Shown piece by piece: positions 32,270 through 44,744 of a stretch of DNA of 64,000 nucleotides; positions within the stretch are counted from its first letter, which is position 1, and each line of letters starts with the position of its first letter. This DNA comes from Panaeolus papilionaceus (taxonomy: Eukaryota > Basidiomycota > Agaricomycetes > Agaricales): the NCBI GenBank assembly GCA_015501605.1, contig JADNRZ010000024.1, positions 705,459-769,458 on the forward strand. Direction: 5' to 3'. The notes beneath the pieces were generated by a model that saw only the letters and a list, made by a program, of their open reading frames with translations, made no database searches and had not been told where the DNA came from. A program made the position numbers and the translations under genes.

Positions 32270-35200
32270 AAACAAGCACACCACACCACGTCGCAGACAA
32301 CCGCTAGCTTGCACAACCTCGCATATACCTCCTCCCATTTCTCATCTCATCTCTACCCACATCTCTCCACGTATCCCTCCTGTCCCGATCCCGATACCAA
32401 CTCTTGTCCTTCCCCGTCTCCCTATCCCTATCCCTCTTCGAACTTTTATCAGACCCGCCTCTTCCACTCTTCTCCGACCCACCCCCCACCATTACCTCTA
32501 CCACCACTCTGCCGCCGGCTATCTCTGCATCTATCCCTCTTCACCTGACTCTTTACACAATCATTCCCACTCGGCCAACAAACTCCCTTGCTCAGCCTTC
32601 TTCGCATCCAACGAGAACCCAAAGCGCATCTCGTTAGGTTCCGTAGGGGCTCCCTTTGGTGCTTGGGGTGCGGTATTGGCCTTCACGTTTCCACTCGCAT
32701 TCCTCCTACTCCCAAACCATCTTCATCTCTCTCCTCATGTTTCTGCAACGCCAACCTCGCCTCCACCCACCCTTCCTCCCCACCTGATCCAGCGCATCAC
32801 CCGGCCACTGGTCATTCGCATAATAGTCCACATGGCTCGGCTTCGTCGCTGACTTCAATTTTCTGTGTTGGCTTTCTGAGGTAGGGTCCCAGAAGGGGCT
32901 TTTCATCACGTCGTAAGCACTCAAGGCAGAATGATCGTTAGGGGGGACTTGGACGTCGTCGCAGTCCTGAAAAAATCACAAATATATCAGTAAATATATC
33001 ATTTCTCGTTTCCAGTGAATTGAACTTACATCTTCCCAATGTCCCACCCCACCACAATTATAACAGCATTCACCACTCATCGTCCGCAAAATACGCCTCG
33101 CCTCCCTTTACCAACAACAGGCCCTTTTTCTTTAGCCGCCGCTCCAGAGTGGCGTGTTGCTGGGCTTCGCTGAAGTATTCGTAGATTCGCCACAATGTTG
33201 AACATTCCTGGGTGAAGAAGCGTGATTTACGTTGGCGAGCAAGAGGGGTTTTGTGGAGGGGATCTTTTTTATCGAAGTAAGTACAAGGTAAAAAAGGAGC
33301 AAGGGACGAGAGGACTGACATTGGTCTTATCAAACGAAGAAAAACATTCCTGGTTTCGTGAGGACATCACCGCGCACCCTGGGCATCCATTGGGGCAATT
33401 CTGTAGCGAGCAAATGTTTTCAAGTCGATAAATAAAATAAACTAAGAGAAATAATCAATCAGCAAAGTCACAAAGAGAGAGATGAAAAGAAACATGTACA
33501 GCATTAATATATGCCCCTTTGTCCCACATGTAAAACAGCTTTTGGTGGTTAGACATGACCGTGTCGAGTGTTCGTCGCGCGCCCCACAGGTTAGGCACTG
33601 TAATAGGTAGAATTCGCGTGAGTGTTGTTGGCAAATGCACAAGTCGAGAAAAGGTCGTTGATAAATAAATAGGTCCAGAAAACGGATAAAAATTAACAAA
33701 AAAAAACATCGGAAAACGAATAATGATAAGAAATGGTAACATTGATCATTTAAGTGCTTACAATCCTCACAGGACACATCGCCGTCTTATGCTCACCCTC
33801 CGCACCACAATTCTTACACACCGTCTTCCGACTCTGTGCTACAGCATTCGGATCGCGTGCATCGTCAAAGTAGCGAGTTATACCCTGTAGAATTGATATA
33901 CGATTAGCAATGCTCAACCACGCTCGCAGAGAAAAGTGGTACACACCCGAACATCATTATCATCCAAATACTCAATACCCTCTTCCTCCTTCTCGCCCTC
34001 GCTCTCCCCTCCCTGTCCTTTCCCGTTCCCTCGTCCATCCCCAACACTCCGCTTCTCAATAATCTGCACATGCGCAGGAACCAGCAATTTCGTATCCTAC
34101 ACGGCGTCAGGGGCAGTAGACAAGTCAAGAGCGACAACGGGCATGGTGTCGATGAGCACGGTGGGGATGGCGGTGGGGGTTAGGTCGATGAAGAGGAGGC
34201 AGGAGGTATCCACTTCGGGTTCGGGTGCGGGTTCTGATGCTGGTGCGGGTTGAGATGGTGCTTGGGGTAGGGAGGATTGAGAGGACTGGGGATCGGCATT
34301 GAGATTGTCGCATGCCCCTCGTCTTTTTCGTCTTCCCTCTCTCCTTGTCCTCAGCCTTAGTCTTTCCCTGAGACCTGGGCTTCACGCTCGTCGAGGAATC
34401 TGACCTGCTGTTCTGGTCTTGCTTCTGATTTTGGATATGGTTTTTAGATGGCGACGCGGGTGCGGGTGGAGGTGGAGGTTTTGATTTTTCCCTTTCTCGT
34501 TCCCGCTCCCTTTCCCGCTCTGACTGTGCATCTTCAGAGTTGTGTCGCACTTGCCCCTGCTCCTCAACAGCCTCCATATCATCATCACCCCGACCCTCAT
34601 TCTTGAACCTTGATCTTTCCTCTTCCAATCCCACCTCTCCTTCCTCCCTCGTAGCGTTTTCCCTTCTCTCCAGCCCTCTCTTGCTCGTCCCTCTCCTTCT
34701 GCTTGCCCCTCTCATCTCTCTTTCTCTTCTCGCTATCGTTCTCCTCTCCCTTGTCCTTTCCCTCCCCACCCCCACTCTTCTCCCTATCACTCATCTCCAT
34801 CGCTTTCTCCTCCCTCACCGCAGGCGACTTTCTCGTCCACGATCCTTCTCGGTCCAGGCGCCGCTGTTTTCACAACTTTTACAACCTCGCAGTCTACTTT
34901 CTTTTCGATTTCGCTGTCTCCATTTTGCACCTGTGACTCGGAAGCTTCGGTGTGGGTTGTGGTTTGTGCGCCTTTTGTCGTTGATGGTGATGTAGGATTA
35001 GTATTAGCATAGGGTTCGTCTGGGGAGATTTTGAGATCGGAGTTGGAGTTGGAGTTGGAATTTGACGTTGAAGTGGAGGCAGAGTCACAGTTGACATTGG
35101 ATTGGGCATGGTAATTGATGTTGTCATTAGCGTTGGAGTTGGGATCAACACCCGCATCTGCGTTCGTATTTGATTCCACACCGTCTACACGCGAGCGTTC

Positions 35201-35330
35201 CACATCTTTCCCCGTATGCGTAGAGTTTGAAGCAGCGTCCGGCTGCTCATCAACAGGAATAGTCAAGCCGATGATTTCATGTGTCGTATTCGAAGTGCTA
35301 ATATGTTCAGTTATAACCCAGCTTGCTTGA
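32270..35330 (-). pseudogene. ZK-B: AIR1/2-like zinc-knuckle gene, knuckles 1-3 kept, frame breaks elsewhere
   Basis: RNA-surveillance type CCHC protein (TRAMP AIR-like by motif). Read on minus: N-terminal ITEHISTSNTTHEIIGLT and an Asn/Ser/Thr-rich part (35.3-34.9 kb), a frame break near 34.79 kb, a Glu/Arg/Lys-rich middle with EREREREREREK and a proline run (34.8-34.4 kb), then VPAHVQIIEKR. Knuckle 1 CKNCGAEGEHKTAMCPV lies near 33.8 kb; knuckles 2 and 3, CLTCGARDEHSTRSC and CFTCGTKGHI, near 33.5-33.6 kb, with introns between. Next come LWRIYEYFSEAQQHATL and GLLLVKGGEAYFADDEW (33.1-33.2 kb), the LALQ-type coiled part, and an RD-rich tail (RDRDRRDTWRDVGRDE) near 32.3-32.5 kb. The full exon chain could not be closed, so function is doubtful. 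Confidence 0.6.
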
Positions 35331-35435
35331 AGTCTGTCGCCTGAGTTAAGTGTGTCACCAAGAGACCGCATATTGCAGTTAACCCGCCAGAGCCTCCGTC
35401 TAAGCGTATAAACCACGAGATGAGCGTGAACTGAA

Positions 35436-36409
35436 GTATCCGAAGGTGGAGGCAGAGAAAGAAGCAAACGAGATTTGTGCAAGCATTGAGAATGGTATTG
35501 ACTCAAATTTGCCGTGGAATGAGCATTTAGAATGGTTTGGCCCGAAGTATGGGTTGGAGGTTGTACAGAATACGCTGGAGGATTTGAATGTGGAGGAAGG
35601 GTCTTGGTGAGGTAGGTGTGTACATGTTTTGATTGTCGGTTTTAGTTTGTGGGGGTGTTGCTGACTCTTTGCTTATGACTGCACTTGAGCATTTACAAGA
35701 ATTGACCCATGCGCCTTTGGTACAAATAATGGATGTACCGAGGGAGAGTGTAGGGAAACATCTCGGGTTTGGTCAAGATGATGGTTGGAGCAGAGATGAG
35801 TTAGATGAGCAATTTGCTCGTGAGTCGATTTCCGCTTTCATCTTGTAACATAACAAATATCAAACGCCAGAACATACAGGATACTCATACAACCTCTGAG
35901 AATCTGAAATATCTGAAAACAACTCATGCAGCCCCCAACTCGAAATTCAAACGCTCCAACTCGGCGTCGAGGAGTAACAATGGCGCGTTGTATAACGGGT
36001 ACCAGTACCCCGTCTTGCCAAACCCCAACTCGTCCTATTCTGGGTTCGTCAACTCTTCATCTCAAGGAAGTCAGAATAAGCGACGCATGAGCCTTATTAC
36101 GGGCAAATACTACGATATCCCTGCGCGAAGCCGGGATATGAGCATTTTAGTTTGTGCGGCGGGGCGCATGGGTCTTCGAGTTCCGGTGTGAATGACAAGA
36201 GTGGTGCGAGGAGAAGATCCTTTCGGAGTGCGTATGGGTATGGAGGGGACGACGATGCGAGTACAGTGGATGGGATGCAGGGGGATGCAGGGGTACAGGA
36301 GAGCGGGAGATGGGTTGGTGCACATGAATGGTGTGGGTGGGCCTGGTGTGATGGGAGTGTGGATGTTGAGGGAGATGGGGATGAGGACGCGCACTCTGCT
36401 TCTCAATAA
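35436..36409 (+). pseudogene. HDAC-C: C-terminal HDAC fragment
   Basis: Truncated RPD3-type deacetylase lacking the whole catalytic core. It begins with the NEHLEWFGPKYGLEVVQN region, then after a small intron LEHLQELTHAPLVQIMDVP and RESVGKHLGFGQDDG, then the Ser/Asn-rich and Gly-rich tail ending at GDGDEDAHSASQ, where it is fused to antisense ZK sequence. HDAC-D at 57750-58750 has the same 5' truncation and the same 3' fusion point, so both predate the segmental duplication. Confidence 0.7.
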
Positions 36410-37140
36410 TGCGCAGGAACCAGCAATTTCGCATCTTGCATGACGTCAGTGGCAATAGACGAGTCAAGTGCGACAGCGGATATGGTATCGATGAGCACAG
36501 TGGGGATCGCTGTGGAGATTACATAGGTCGATGAAGAAGAGGCCAGCAGTATGGGTAGGAGTTCGGGTTTAGGTTTGGTGCTGGTTTGGAGCGCTGTGTT
36601 GATTTAGGCTGGGACCATGACTGAGATAGAGATTGTCTCTTGCCCTTCGTCTCTTTCGTCGTCCCCTTTAAATCGGGCTTCACACTCGCCGGCGAACAAT
36701 CCGACCTGCTGTTCTGGTTTTGCCTCTGATTTTGGTATTGGTTTTAAGATGGGGACACAAGTTTGGGTGGAGGTTTTGGTTTTGATTTATCCAGATCTTG
36801 TTCCCAGTCGCGTTGTGACCGTGCGTCCTGGAATTCCTGATGCTTGGTATTTGCTCCTTCACGCCTTCCATCGTATCCTCGCCCACACCCCCATCCTTAT
36901 CCCCACCTTCATCCCTCATGTCTCTCTCCTCCAATCCAAAAATGCGTTGTTTCTTTCTCTCCAGTCCTCTCTTGCTCGTTCTCTTTCTTCTCCCTCTGCT
37001 CGCACTTCTTTTCCCCTATTCCCTTATCAATAGCTTTCTCCTGCGTCTTCGCTTATGCCTCGCCCCCCACTTTATATCCTTATCCTTATCCTCCATCACT
37101 CTTCCTGGTGCGCCTAGGTGACGCCGTTTTCAGTACCTCT
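36410..37140 (-). pseudogene. ZK 5' half fragment fused to HDAC-C tail
   Basis: Antisense relative to HDAC-C. It carries the middle charged region and the AKLLVPA-like part of the zinc-knuckle gene, but no knuckles. The outer end at about 37130 stops inside the PRRxRK part of the N-terminal half and joins the NLR3 upstream block. The identical arrangement is at 58752-59515. Confidence 0.5.
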
Positions 37141-37199
37141 ACAACCTCGCTGGCGTCTGTAGGGGGAAATAACATTTTTCTGCAGTGGAATCAGCCTAC

Positions 37200-37405
37200 A
37201 GGCGCAGGATGGTGACTAACTGAGTCGTCAGGGAGTATGAATAGCAGTGACATGTGAGTACAAGCTCGAGCTGTGTCGATTTGTGACAATGTCCTAAACT
37301 AGAAATGCAGTGAAGATGTGCGTGCTGTTGAAGCATGTTCACACAGGTAATCAGTGAACACAGGTCGACAAGCTGAGCGCCTTGCCTCTCGCCCTCTTCC
37401 ATCCA
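37200..37405 (+). promoter_or_regulatory. Conserved upstream block of NLR3
   Basis: Counterpart of 26200-26439 and 59570-59759. Near-identical to the NLR5 block over most of its length. Presumed promoter and leader by position and conservation only. Confidence 0.45.
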
Positions 37406-40400
37406 ATGCCCACCACTCGGTGTCAACCACTCCTCCGTGGCGCAAGTCCTTCTCCACTAAGTAGTCCGGCAACGTCCAAAGGTAAGGAAAGCATTGGTTG
37501 AATATACGCCGATTGATATTTAATGTGGTCATTCTGCCTCAGACTCTCGCTCGTCTGCTAGCCAATCCTACCTTCTGCCACCTGGGGTGGAAGCGCCGCA
37601 TCGTATGTTTAGTTAAGCTTACTTGTCCATACAATCGAAGCTAACTACTTCCTCTTAACCCGGTTGCCCAGAGCCGAGCACAGCAGTCGCAAGCTCCTCG
37701 AATCTGATTTTTGGCGGCGGATCAGCATGTTTACAACAAGTCAGCCACATTCAAGGATCTAACTACGCATCGGGTGAGCTACCTTGTGTGGTGTACCGCG
37801 CTACTGTTTTGTATGCTTACATGGAGGTTGTGATCTTGTAGCCGCCCCGGATTCACATCCAGCGATCTTTGGGCACAACAGCAGGAACATTCTTAACGGT
37901 GGGAACCACACATTTCAGCAGCATACCCATGTTCATCAAGCGCAGAATATGAGGAGTGGTGAGAGATCCTTCTGTATAGCCGTCGTGAAGATTACATCTG
38001 ATACACGTCTGCAGCGATACAAGTTCTGTATGAACACTTGGCACCCGGAGCAGCCTACAACTCCAAGGAACGATATGACGCTCCCAAATGCCACCTAAAC
38101 ACCAGGACCAGACTTTTGAACACGACACGAAAGTGGGCTCGGAATGGTCGTCCTCGAATGATGTGGTTGTACGGCTCTGCAGGCGCAGGAAAGTCCGCCG
38201 TTGCACAGACCTTCGCTATGGAGCTTCGAGCGGCGTCGAACCTTGCCGCTTCCTTTTTCTTCTCGAGGACAGCGCATCTGAATAGTCATCGCGGCCACGA
38301 GGGTCGTTTCGTCACTACAATCGCTTACCAGCTCACCCAAATCGTACCTGGCTTGCAGTGCTTTGTAGAACAGGTTATTGCCACCGGACCATCCGTCTTT
38401 GACCTTACCCTGACAGAACAAGTCATGGCGCTTATTATCGACCCCTTGAAGGCACTACAGCTGGACATGGCCAGCCAAGGGAGTGCTGCATGCGTGTTAC
38501 CCAGGGTCATAGTTATCGATGGCCTGGACGAGTGCAAGGAGGAAGCCAACCAAATACAAGTACTGGAGGCCCTGTCTACGCTCATTAGTCACCAGGATGT
38601 CTTCCCGTGCTCTGTGTTTCTAGCCAGTCGACCGGAGGTGGCGATTCGAACATGGATGACCAACAAGCAGTCGAAGGATCCACAGCTTCTACGAAGCATT
38701 TCGCTTCTGAATCACTGCGATAGTGATCATGACATTGAGGTGTTTGTGAACGACGAGACTACCGAAATCAAGCAATCGCATCCACTCAACTACCGCATTC
38801 CAGCTGGTTGGCCGTCACCTGAGCTCATCAAGGAGATCATTAAGCGCGCTTCTGGCCAATTTGTCTTCGCCGCCATCATTATCAAATATATCAAGGATCT
38901 ACGGGGTGATCCCTGTGAGCGACTGGAAGCCATTTTGAAGCACACCCTTCCTAGTGATGATCAACCATATGCAGATCTGGATGCGCTGTATCTTCACATT
39001 CTCCGGCAAACCAAGCACCCAAAGCTTGTGCACAAGATTTTAGCCTTCCGAATCACGACAGCCTCGTTTTGGGGTAAAATGGATGATGTCGATTCCAGAG
39101 ACTACCTGCGGATCCTTCTCTCCTTGCCCTATTCTGTCCACACGCTTCTCGTTGATTTGCAGTCTATCATGAATTGTGACAAAGATGGGATGCAATTCAT
39201 GGATTATTCTGACCGGGACAGACCCTATCCACCTGTATTTCATCACGCGTCACTTCTCGAGTTTCTCTTAGACCCACATCGATCGGAGGAATTCTACGTT
39301 GATATCCCGAGCATGGACAAGGAGCTTTATGAAACCGCATTGCGACATTTGTGTGGTGAGTGTCCTTTGTTTTTTCAGAAGAGATGTTTCTGAGTATACT
39401 TTATATAGCACCGGTAGAACCAGATCTTCCTGTGGTAGATGACCAATACATCATCTATTGTTTCTTGATCCTACTCCAAACCCGAACGTCTCGCCACCCT
39501 TCTTTCAGGGACCAGGTGATCACACAACTTACCCGGTGGGACACCTCACACAGGCTGATGCTGTATATGACTCTTTATCGGCTATGCAAGTACCGATTTG
39601 AGGATAGGGCTGACATGCTCGACGCGATTGACCGGGATTTATGGTCTGTTTTTGCACCAGCAATCGCAACAATGCCAGTCCGAATTCGCCAGGAATTTGA
39701 AAGTGCGCGGCTTCCGCTGGGACTACTTGTTATGTATTGTGCAGCAATATTCCCATTCATGGACACACCGGTTGACTTCGACTTTTATCCTGACGATCAT
39801 GTTAAATTGATCGATTGGCATGTCAAAGCGTGCATCCAGCGTGACACAGGAGTCAACATATGCGACTTCTTTTCCTCGAAGAAACACCAGTTCTTGCTGA
39901 AGAATTATAGTAACGACGAATGGGGCATTTTCTTGGATGTCCTTGACGAATATCTGCCAGCTCCAGAGAAGGAAGCACTGGAGATCAAAAAACTAATACT
40001 GAATGCAGAGGCCCGATGGCACCCTGTGCTGGCAACTGCTGCAGCCGTGTTCAGTATCAGGCATATTAACTCAATGTCAGTATTCTAATCACTTCCAGTA
40101 TCATCATTTTAGCACTGATGCAGCGGCCCCAATGGGTTGTCACCTGTGTAGGTTTGATGCATTGGAAGATTCGAGTTCTTCCCAATTCATCGCCGAAAAT
40201 CAAGACCTCATTGACCACCTAAAGCAAACAGGAGGCGAGAATTGGCGTACACTTGTACTGTGTCACTTCTTGACACGTATTGGCACTTTTATGTGGAACT
40301 ACTGCTCTCTTTCAGCTGACATAGTCACAGCTTTGGAAGAAACATCCCAAAAGATTTTTCCACCCCATGTTATTTCAACATTGGAGGACAGAACCTTCCC

Positions 40401-40880
40401 CTTCGACTTTGCCTATCCTGAATTTGATTCTCACAAAGAATTGTGGCGCTCGCTTTCGAGTGAATACAGCCCCTGTACACTACCCTGCTGGTATTTCCTT
40501 CCACCCCACTTCCACTACGAATTTCCCAAAGGTTTTAGAGACAATCTTGGTTTCCTTCACAACTATATACGTGTACGTGTTCTGCTACTGCTGAGGCTGG
40601 TTTCATTATTGAGATGCTGACTGTATGTAAACAGCTGTACCACATATGCAACAGGTCTCAACCCTGTCGGGTTGATGCGCCTGAAACCAGTTGGATTTAC
40701 AACGCCGACACAGAGCACGATGGCGATTGGGACGGCGGGCGTGACCTTCCTGCATATAAGGTAGCAGAGAAAACCATAGACCTTACTATCCACTGGGAGA
40801 GCTGGTCAATGCGGAGTAAATGGAACGACTTCAAAAGCCGTTACGAGAAGGCGGAGAGTGTGTACGCACAATCTAGTTGA
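37406..40880 (+). CDS. NLR3: NACHT-domain NLR protein, complete
   Basis: Predicted STAND NTPase of 1011 residues. Exons: 37406-37481, 37543-37602, 37672-37773, 37842-37958, 38015-39355, 39409-40053, 40124-40572, 40635-40880; all GT/AG, phases fit, total 1012 codons with stop. It has an additional 60-nt exon (SQSYLLPPGVEAPH) absent from NLR2. N-terminal motif pair: NLIFGGGSACLQQVSHIQG and NILNGGNHTFQQHTHVHQA. NACHT signatures: GSAGAGKSAVAQT, VIVIDGLDECKEEANQ, FLASRPEVAIRTW. The middle part (TQIVPGLQCFVEQVIA, SVFDLTL) is closer to NLR5 than to NLR1/2. The C-terminus ends DFKSRYEKAESVYAQSS. No lesion found; with NLR2 this is the best candidate for a working copy. Confidence 0.88.
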
Positions 40881-41333
40881 TGAATAGCAAACAGTCATGT
40901 GGTGCGGGATAGGATGATATACACGCAGATCTTGTATGAATGGAATTCGAGCTATGTTTCTATGCTCTTAGTTCAATTATAATTTATACCTCGCAATCTC
41001 CCAGCCCCCCCTCCTGATCTGATCAATTTCAGCTTCGAAGGTGTCGCATAGAAGACTGTATCTTAAGTAAAAGTGTCAGTAATTTCAAAGTCTTGGTTTC
41101 GTTTGGTCAATCAGGCGCCCAATCCAATCGCTGACTCAGCACCACTGCACTCACCCGGCTTCTTTCTTTCTTTCCTTGCTCCTACCTTCAGATTCTTCTG
41201 TTTACGTTTATCTTGTGGTTTATGCGCTCAGAACAGGGCTCAGGCTGTTTGACTGTACTATCTGGGTCTCTTGGTGACACACTGACTCGGATGACAGACT
41301 TCAAGCAAGCTGGATTAAAACTGAGCATATCGC
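40881..41333. other. Spacer between NLR3 and inverted ZK-C
   Basis: No supported gene. The first 100 bp resemble the 3' flank of the other NLRs (ATATACA and GAATTCGAGCT-like words). 41150-41330 matches, inverted, the region upstream of the other ZK copies, so it is probably the ZK-C 5' flank. Confidence 0.4.
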
Positions 41334-43880
41334 ATGGCTGCTGCTATTACGAATACGACACATGAAACCATCGCCTTGACTATTGCTGCTGATGAGCAGT
41401 CTGAGGCTGCTTCTCCGACGCCTACAGGAACGCATGAAGTTGAGGGTGAAGCATGCAGAGGGTGTTGTGGAATCGAATACGAACGCGAACGTGGATGTTG
41501 ATCCCAATTCGAACGCTACTGGCAATACCGATGTGCCACCCAACGCCAGCTCCGATGCCAACTCAACGTTGAATCCCAACTCCAGCTCCAAGCCCAGCCC
41601 TAAGATCTCCCCAGACGAACCATGCCCGAACCCGAATCCTACATCACAAGCAACGACTCAGAACGTATCAGACACGAAAGTAGACTGCGAGGTAGTCGAG
41701 GTACCGAAAACGGTTGCGCCTAGGCGGACGAGAAAGAGGGCGAGAAAGTCGCCCGTAGCGAAGGAGGATAGGGAGAAGGAGAGGGAGAAGAGTGCGGGTG
41801 GGGATAAGAGTGGTGGGGAGGGTAAAGGGAAGGGCAAGGAGATAGATAATAGGAAGGGAAAGGGGCAGAAGAAGGGCAAGCAGGATGAGAAGAACGAGAA
41901 TGAGCGAGAGAATACTGGAGAGAAGAGAAAACGCGACATTGGTGATGAGGGCGAGGAAGGAGAGGTGAGATTGGAAGAGGGAGAGATGAGAGATGAGAAT
42001 AAGGACGGAGATAAGCATGGGGGTGACGGTGGGGTTGGGGATGATGATGAGATGGAAGGTGTGGAGGAGCAAGGGCAAGGGCAAGAGGAATCGCAGAAAT
42101 CGCCGTCAGAACGCGAGCGAGAACGAGAACTGGATAAATCAAAACCTCCACCTCCACCTGCACCCGTGTCTGCATCCAAAAACCAAAACCAAAATCAGAA
42201 GCAAGACCAGAGCAGCATGTCGGATTCGTTGACGAAGAGCGTGAAGCCGAAGTCGAAGGGGAAGATTAAGGATGAAGAAGGAGAGGGGGAAGACAAAAGA
42301 GCCGAGAGGGAAGCGACAATCTCCATCTTCCTAGCCTCAACCGCCATCTCAACCCGCACCAACATCAGAATCTACACTAGAACCAGAAGCGGATACCTCC
42401 AGCTTCTTCTTCATCGACCTAACCCCCACTGCGATCCCTACCGTGCTCATCGATACCACACCCGCTGTCGCTCTTGACACGTCTATTGCCTGTGCAAGAT
42501 ACGAAATTACTGGTCCCTGCGCATGTCACGGTGCTGAGAAGTACGCCTGTGCAGATTATTGAGAAGCGGAGGGCTGGAGGAGACGGAGACGGAGACGGAG
42601 GGGAGGATGGGGAAGCAGGAGAGGAGGAGGAAGAGGGATTGAGTATTTGGATTATGATGATGATGTTCGGGTGTGTATCCCTTTTCTCTGCGGGCGTGGT
42701 TGAGCTTTCTAATCGTAAATCAATTCTACAGGGTATAACCCGCTACTTCGACGACCCGGTCGATCCGGATGCTGCAGCACAGAGTCGGAGGACGGTGTGT
42801 AAGAACTGTGGGGCAGAGGGTGAGCATAAGACGGCGGCGTGTCCTGTGAGGATTGTAAGTAAATGACCAACGTTATCGTTTCTTATTATTTTCGTTTCCC
42901 AATGCCTTTTTGTGATTTCATATTCGTTTTTCTCGACTCGTTTATTTGTCATTGACGTTTTCTTGACTTGTTCATTTGCCAAAACACTGACGCGAATTCT
43001 ACCTATTACAGTGCCTGACGTGTGGTGCGCGCGAGGAACATTCGACACGGTCATGTCCAATCACCAAAGTCTGTTTTATGTGTGGGATGAAGGGACATAT
43101 TAACGCTGTATGTGTATTCTTTATGCTTTTTTAAAACAAAAAACGTAAGAGAAAAAAAGAAGACATGGCTGCTGATTGTTTATGATTTTTCAGGACTGCG
43201 ACGACGCCCGAGTGCCTCCTAATGATTACTCTGCATTCAGTGCCTACAACGTGATGACAAGCCCCGTCTGCGACCCCACCTCAGAAACCCAACGCAAACA
43301 AATCGAAGTAGGCGACAAAGCCTAGGCATGTGGATGATTATGTGAATGCACAGTGGTGGGGCGATGTGTTGGATGAGATGGGGAGGAAGGCGATGGTGAA
43401 GGCGCTTTTGGCGTTGCAGAAACGTGAGGAGAGGGGTGAGAATGATTGGTTTGGGAGCAAGAGAACGCAAATGCGAATGCGAGTGGGAACGTGAAGGCGA
43501 ACGCGGCACCCCAAGCGTCGAAGGGAGCCCATACGGAGCCTCAAAAGATGCGGTTTGGGTTCTCGGTAGATGCCAAGAAAAAAACTGAGCAGGGGAGTTT
43601 GTTGGCCGGCTTGGAGGTGCCGAGTGGGGATGATTTTGTTAGGAGTGAGAAGGGGGTAATGAGAGTCAAGGGGGCGGGGAGAAGAGGGACGAGAAGAGGG
43701 GCGGGGAGAAGAGGGGCAGGAAGAAGAGGGGCGGGGACAGGGTTAGAAATAGAGATAGGGATAGGCAGGGGAGAGGTGGTGGGTCTCGGAAGAGAAATAG
43801 GGATGGAGAGACAAGGAAAAACAAGAGTCGGTATAGGGACAGGGATGGGAGAGATTCACAGAGAGTGCGAGGAGGGATGA
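41334..43880 (+). pseudogene. ZK-C: AIR1/2-like zinc-knuckle gene, inverted copy
   Basis: The only ZK copy on plus. The homologous start is ATG 41334 (MAAAITNTTHETIALTIAAD), but a 4-nt length change near 41445 shifts frame; a later ATG at 41434 gives an open frame of over 300 codons with KDVDP-like Asn/Ser-rich, then Lys/Glu/Arg-rich sequence. Knuckle 1 CKNCGAEGEHKTAACPV is at about 42802-42850. After an intron come CLTCGAREEHSTRSC and CFMCGMKGHINA near 43015-43108. Then it jumps to DCDDARVPPNDYSAFSAYN, lacking the LWRIYEYFSE segment and last knuckle present in ZK-B/E. A further frameshift near 43320 precedes the coiled and Gly/Arg-rich tail. Probably inactive. Confidence 0.6.
43671..43739 (+). 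repeat. Minisatellite in ZK-C tail
   Basis: Tandem 15-bp-like units of GGGGCGGGGAGAAGA type, about four, encoding GRRGA repeats. It is absent from the same site in ZK-D, where an RD-rich tail is found instead. Confidence 0.6.
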
Positions 43881-44744
43881 GCGTAATAGCATCGCTAGTG
43901 TCGATATTTTATACGCTGCATACAACTTGAATGCTTTACGAGTGGATCTAGGACACAATCTCCGACCTACACTGCGGCTGAATCAGTCTACGACGAACAC
44001 CACATTATCCACCTATTACACTAGATCAAAACGTCGTCAAGAAGAATACGCTGGATAGGGTTCAAGGCAGTGATTTTTATAATGAGGAGGCCTGTAGGTT
44101 GGTCTGTTTCCCTGTTTCCCTCTCCCTCTCGTCTCTCCCTTTCTTACCGGGAACCCCACCACGAAAACAAAATAATCAGATAACAAAGAATCTTGTGCTC
44201 ATACGCCCACTCCAATAGATTATACAAAAAGTCAACCGTTAGATAGGCTGGTTGTGGATAGTTACTGTGTCCAAGCGTAACTTGAGCAAGAACGGAGAAT
44301 AATGAAGCAAGTTGAATGTAGGGCATGAAGTACTATCACTAACAATGCGGTGTGGAATATGAAGATGTTATATGGTCGTCGAGACGCATGTGCCCAATTT
44401 ACATAAATTGAGACGAGGTGGTTCATGACAAGTGCTAAAGCTGCCATCATCAACTTGAACATCGCAGGCATCATCAGATTGGATATGTCCGTGCCTATGG
44501 ACCTCGGTGGATCAATGATCATGAAGATCTGCGTTGACAGTGTCCACGTAGAAAGTGAACAACATGGCTCGAGAAAGAGGACAGGGTGTCAGAATGTCAC
44601 GTCATAAGTCAAGACTAAAAGTTGAATTACCAAAATCCACAAAAATAAAATTATGAAAAGAGGTGCGAAATGCGAAATGTGCGAGCAGCCAAGTGCGTAC
44701 ATGAAATGAATAACGAAATAAACACATCGACCAAAAAACCACCA
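43881..44744. other. Spacer between ZK-C and ZK-D
   Basis: No supported gene. 43985-44100 is an inverted copy of the duplicated element at 31150-31260 and 54090-54200. 44280-44440 is a weak copy of the 110-bp element. This is the point where the ZK orientation flips. Confidence 0.4.
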
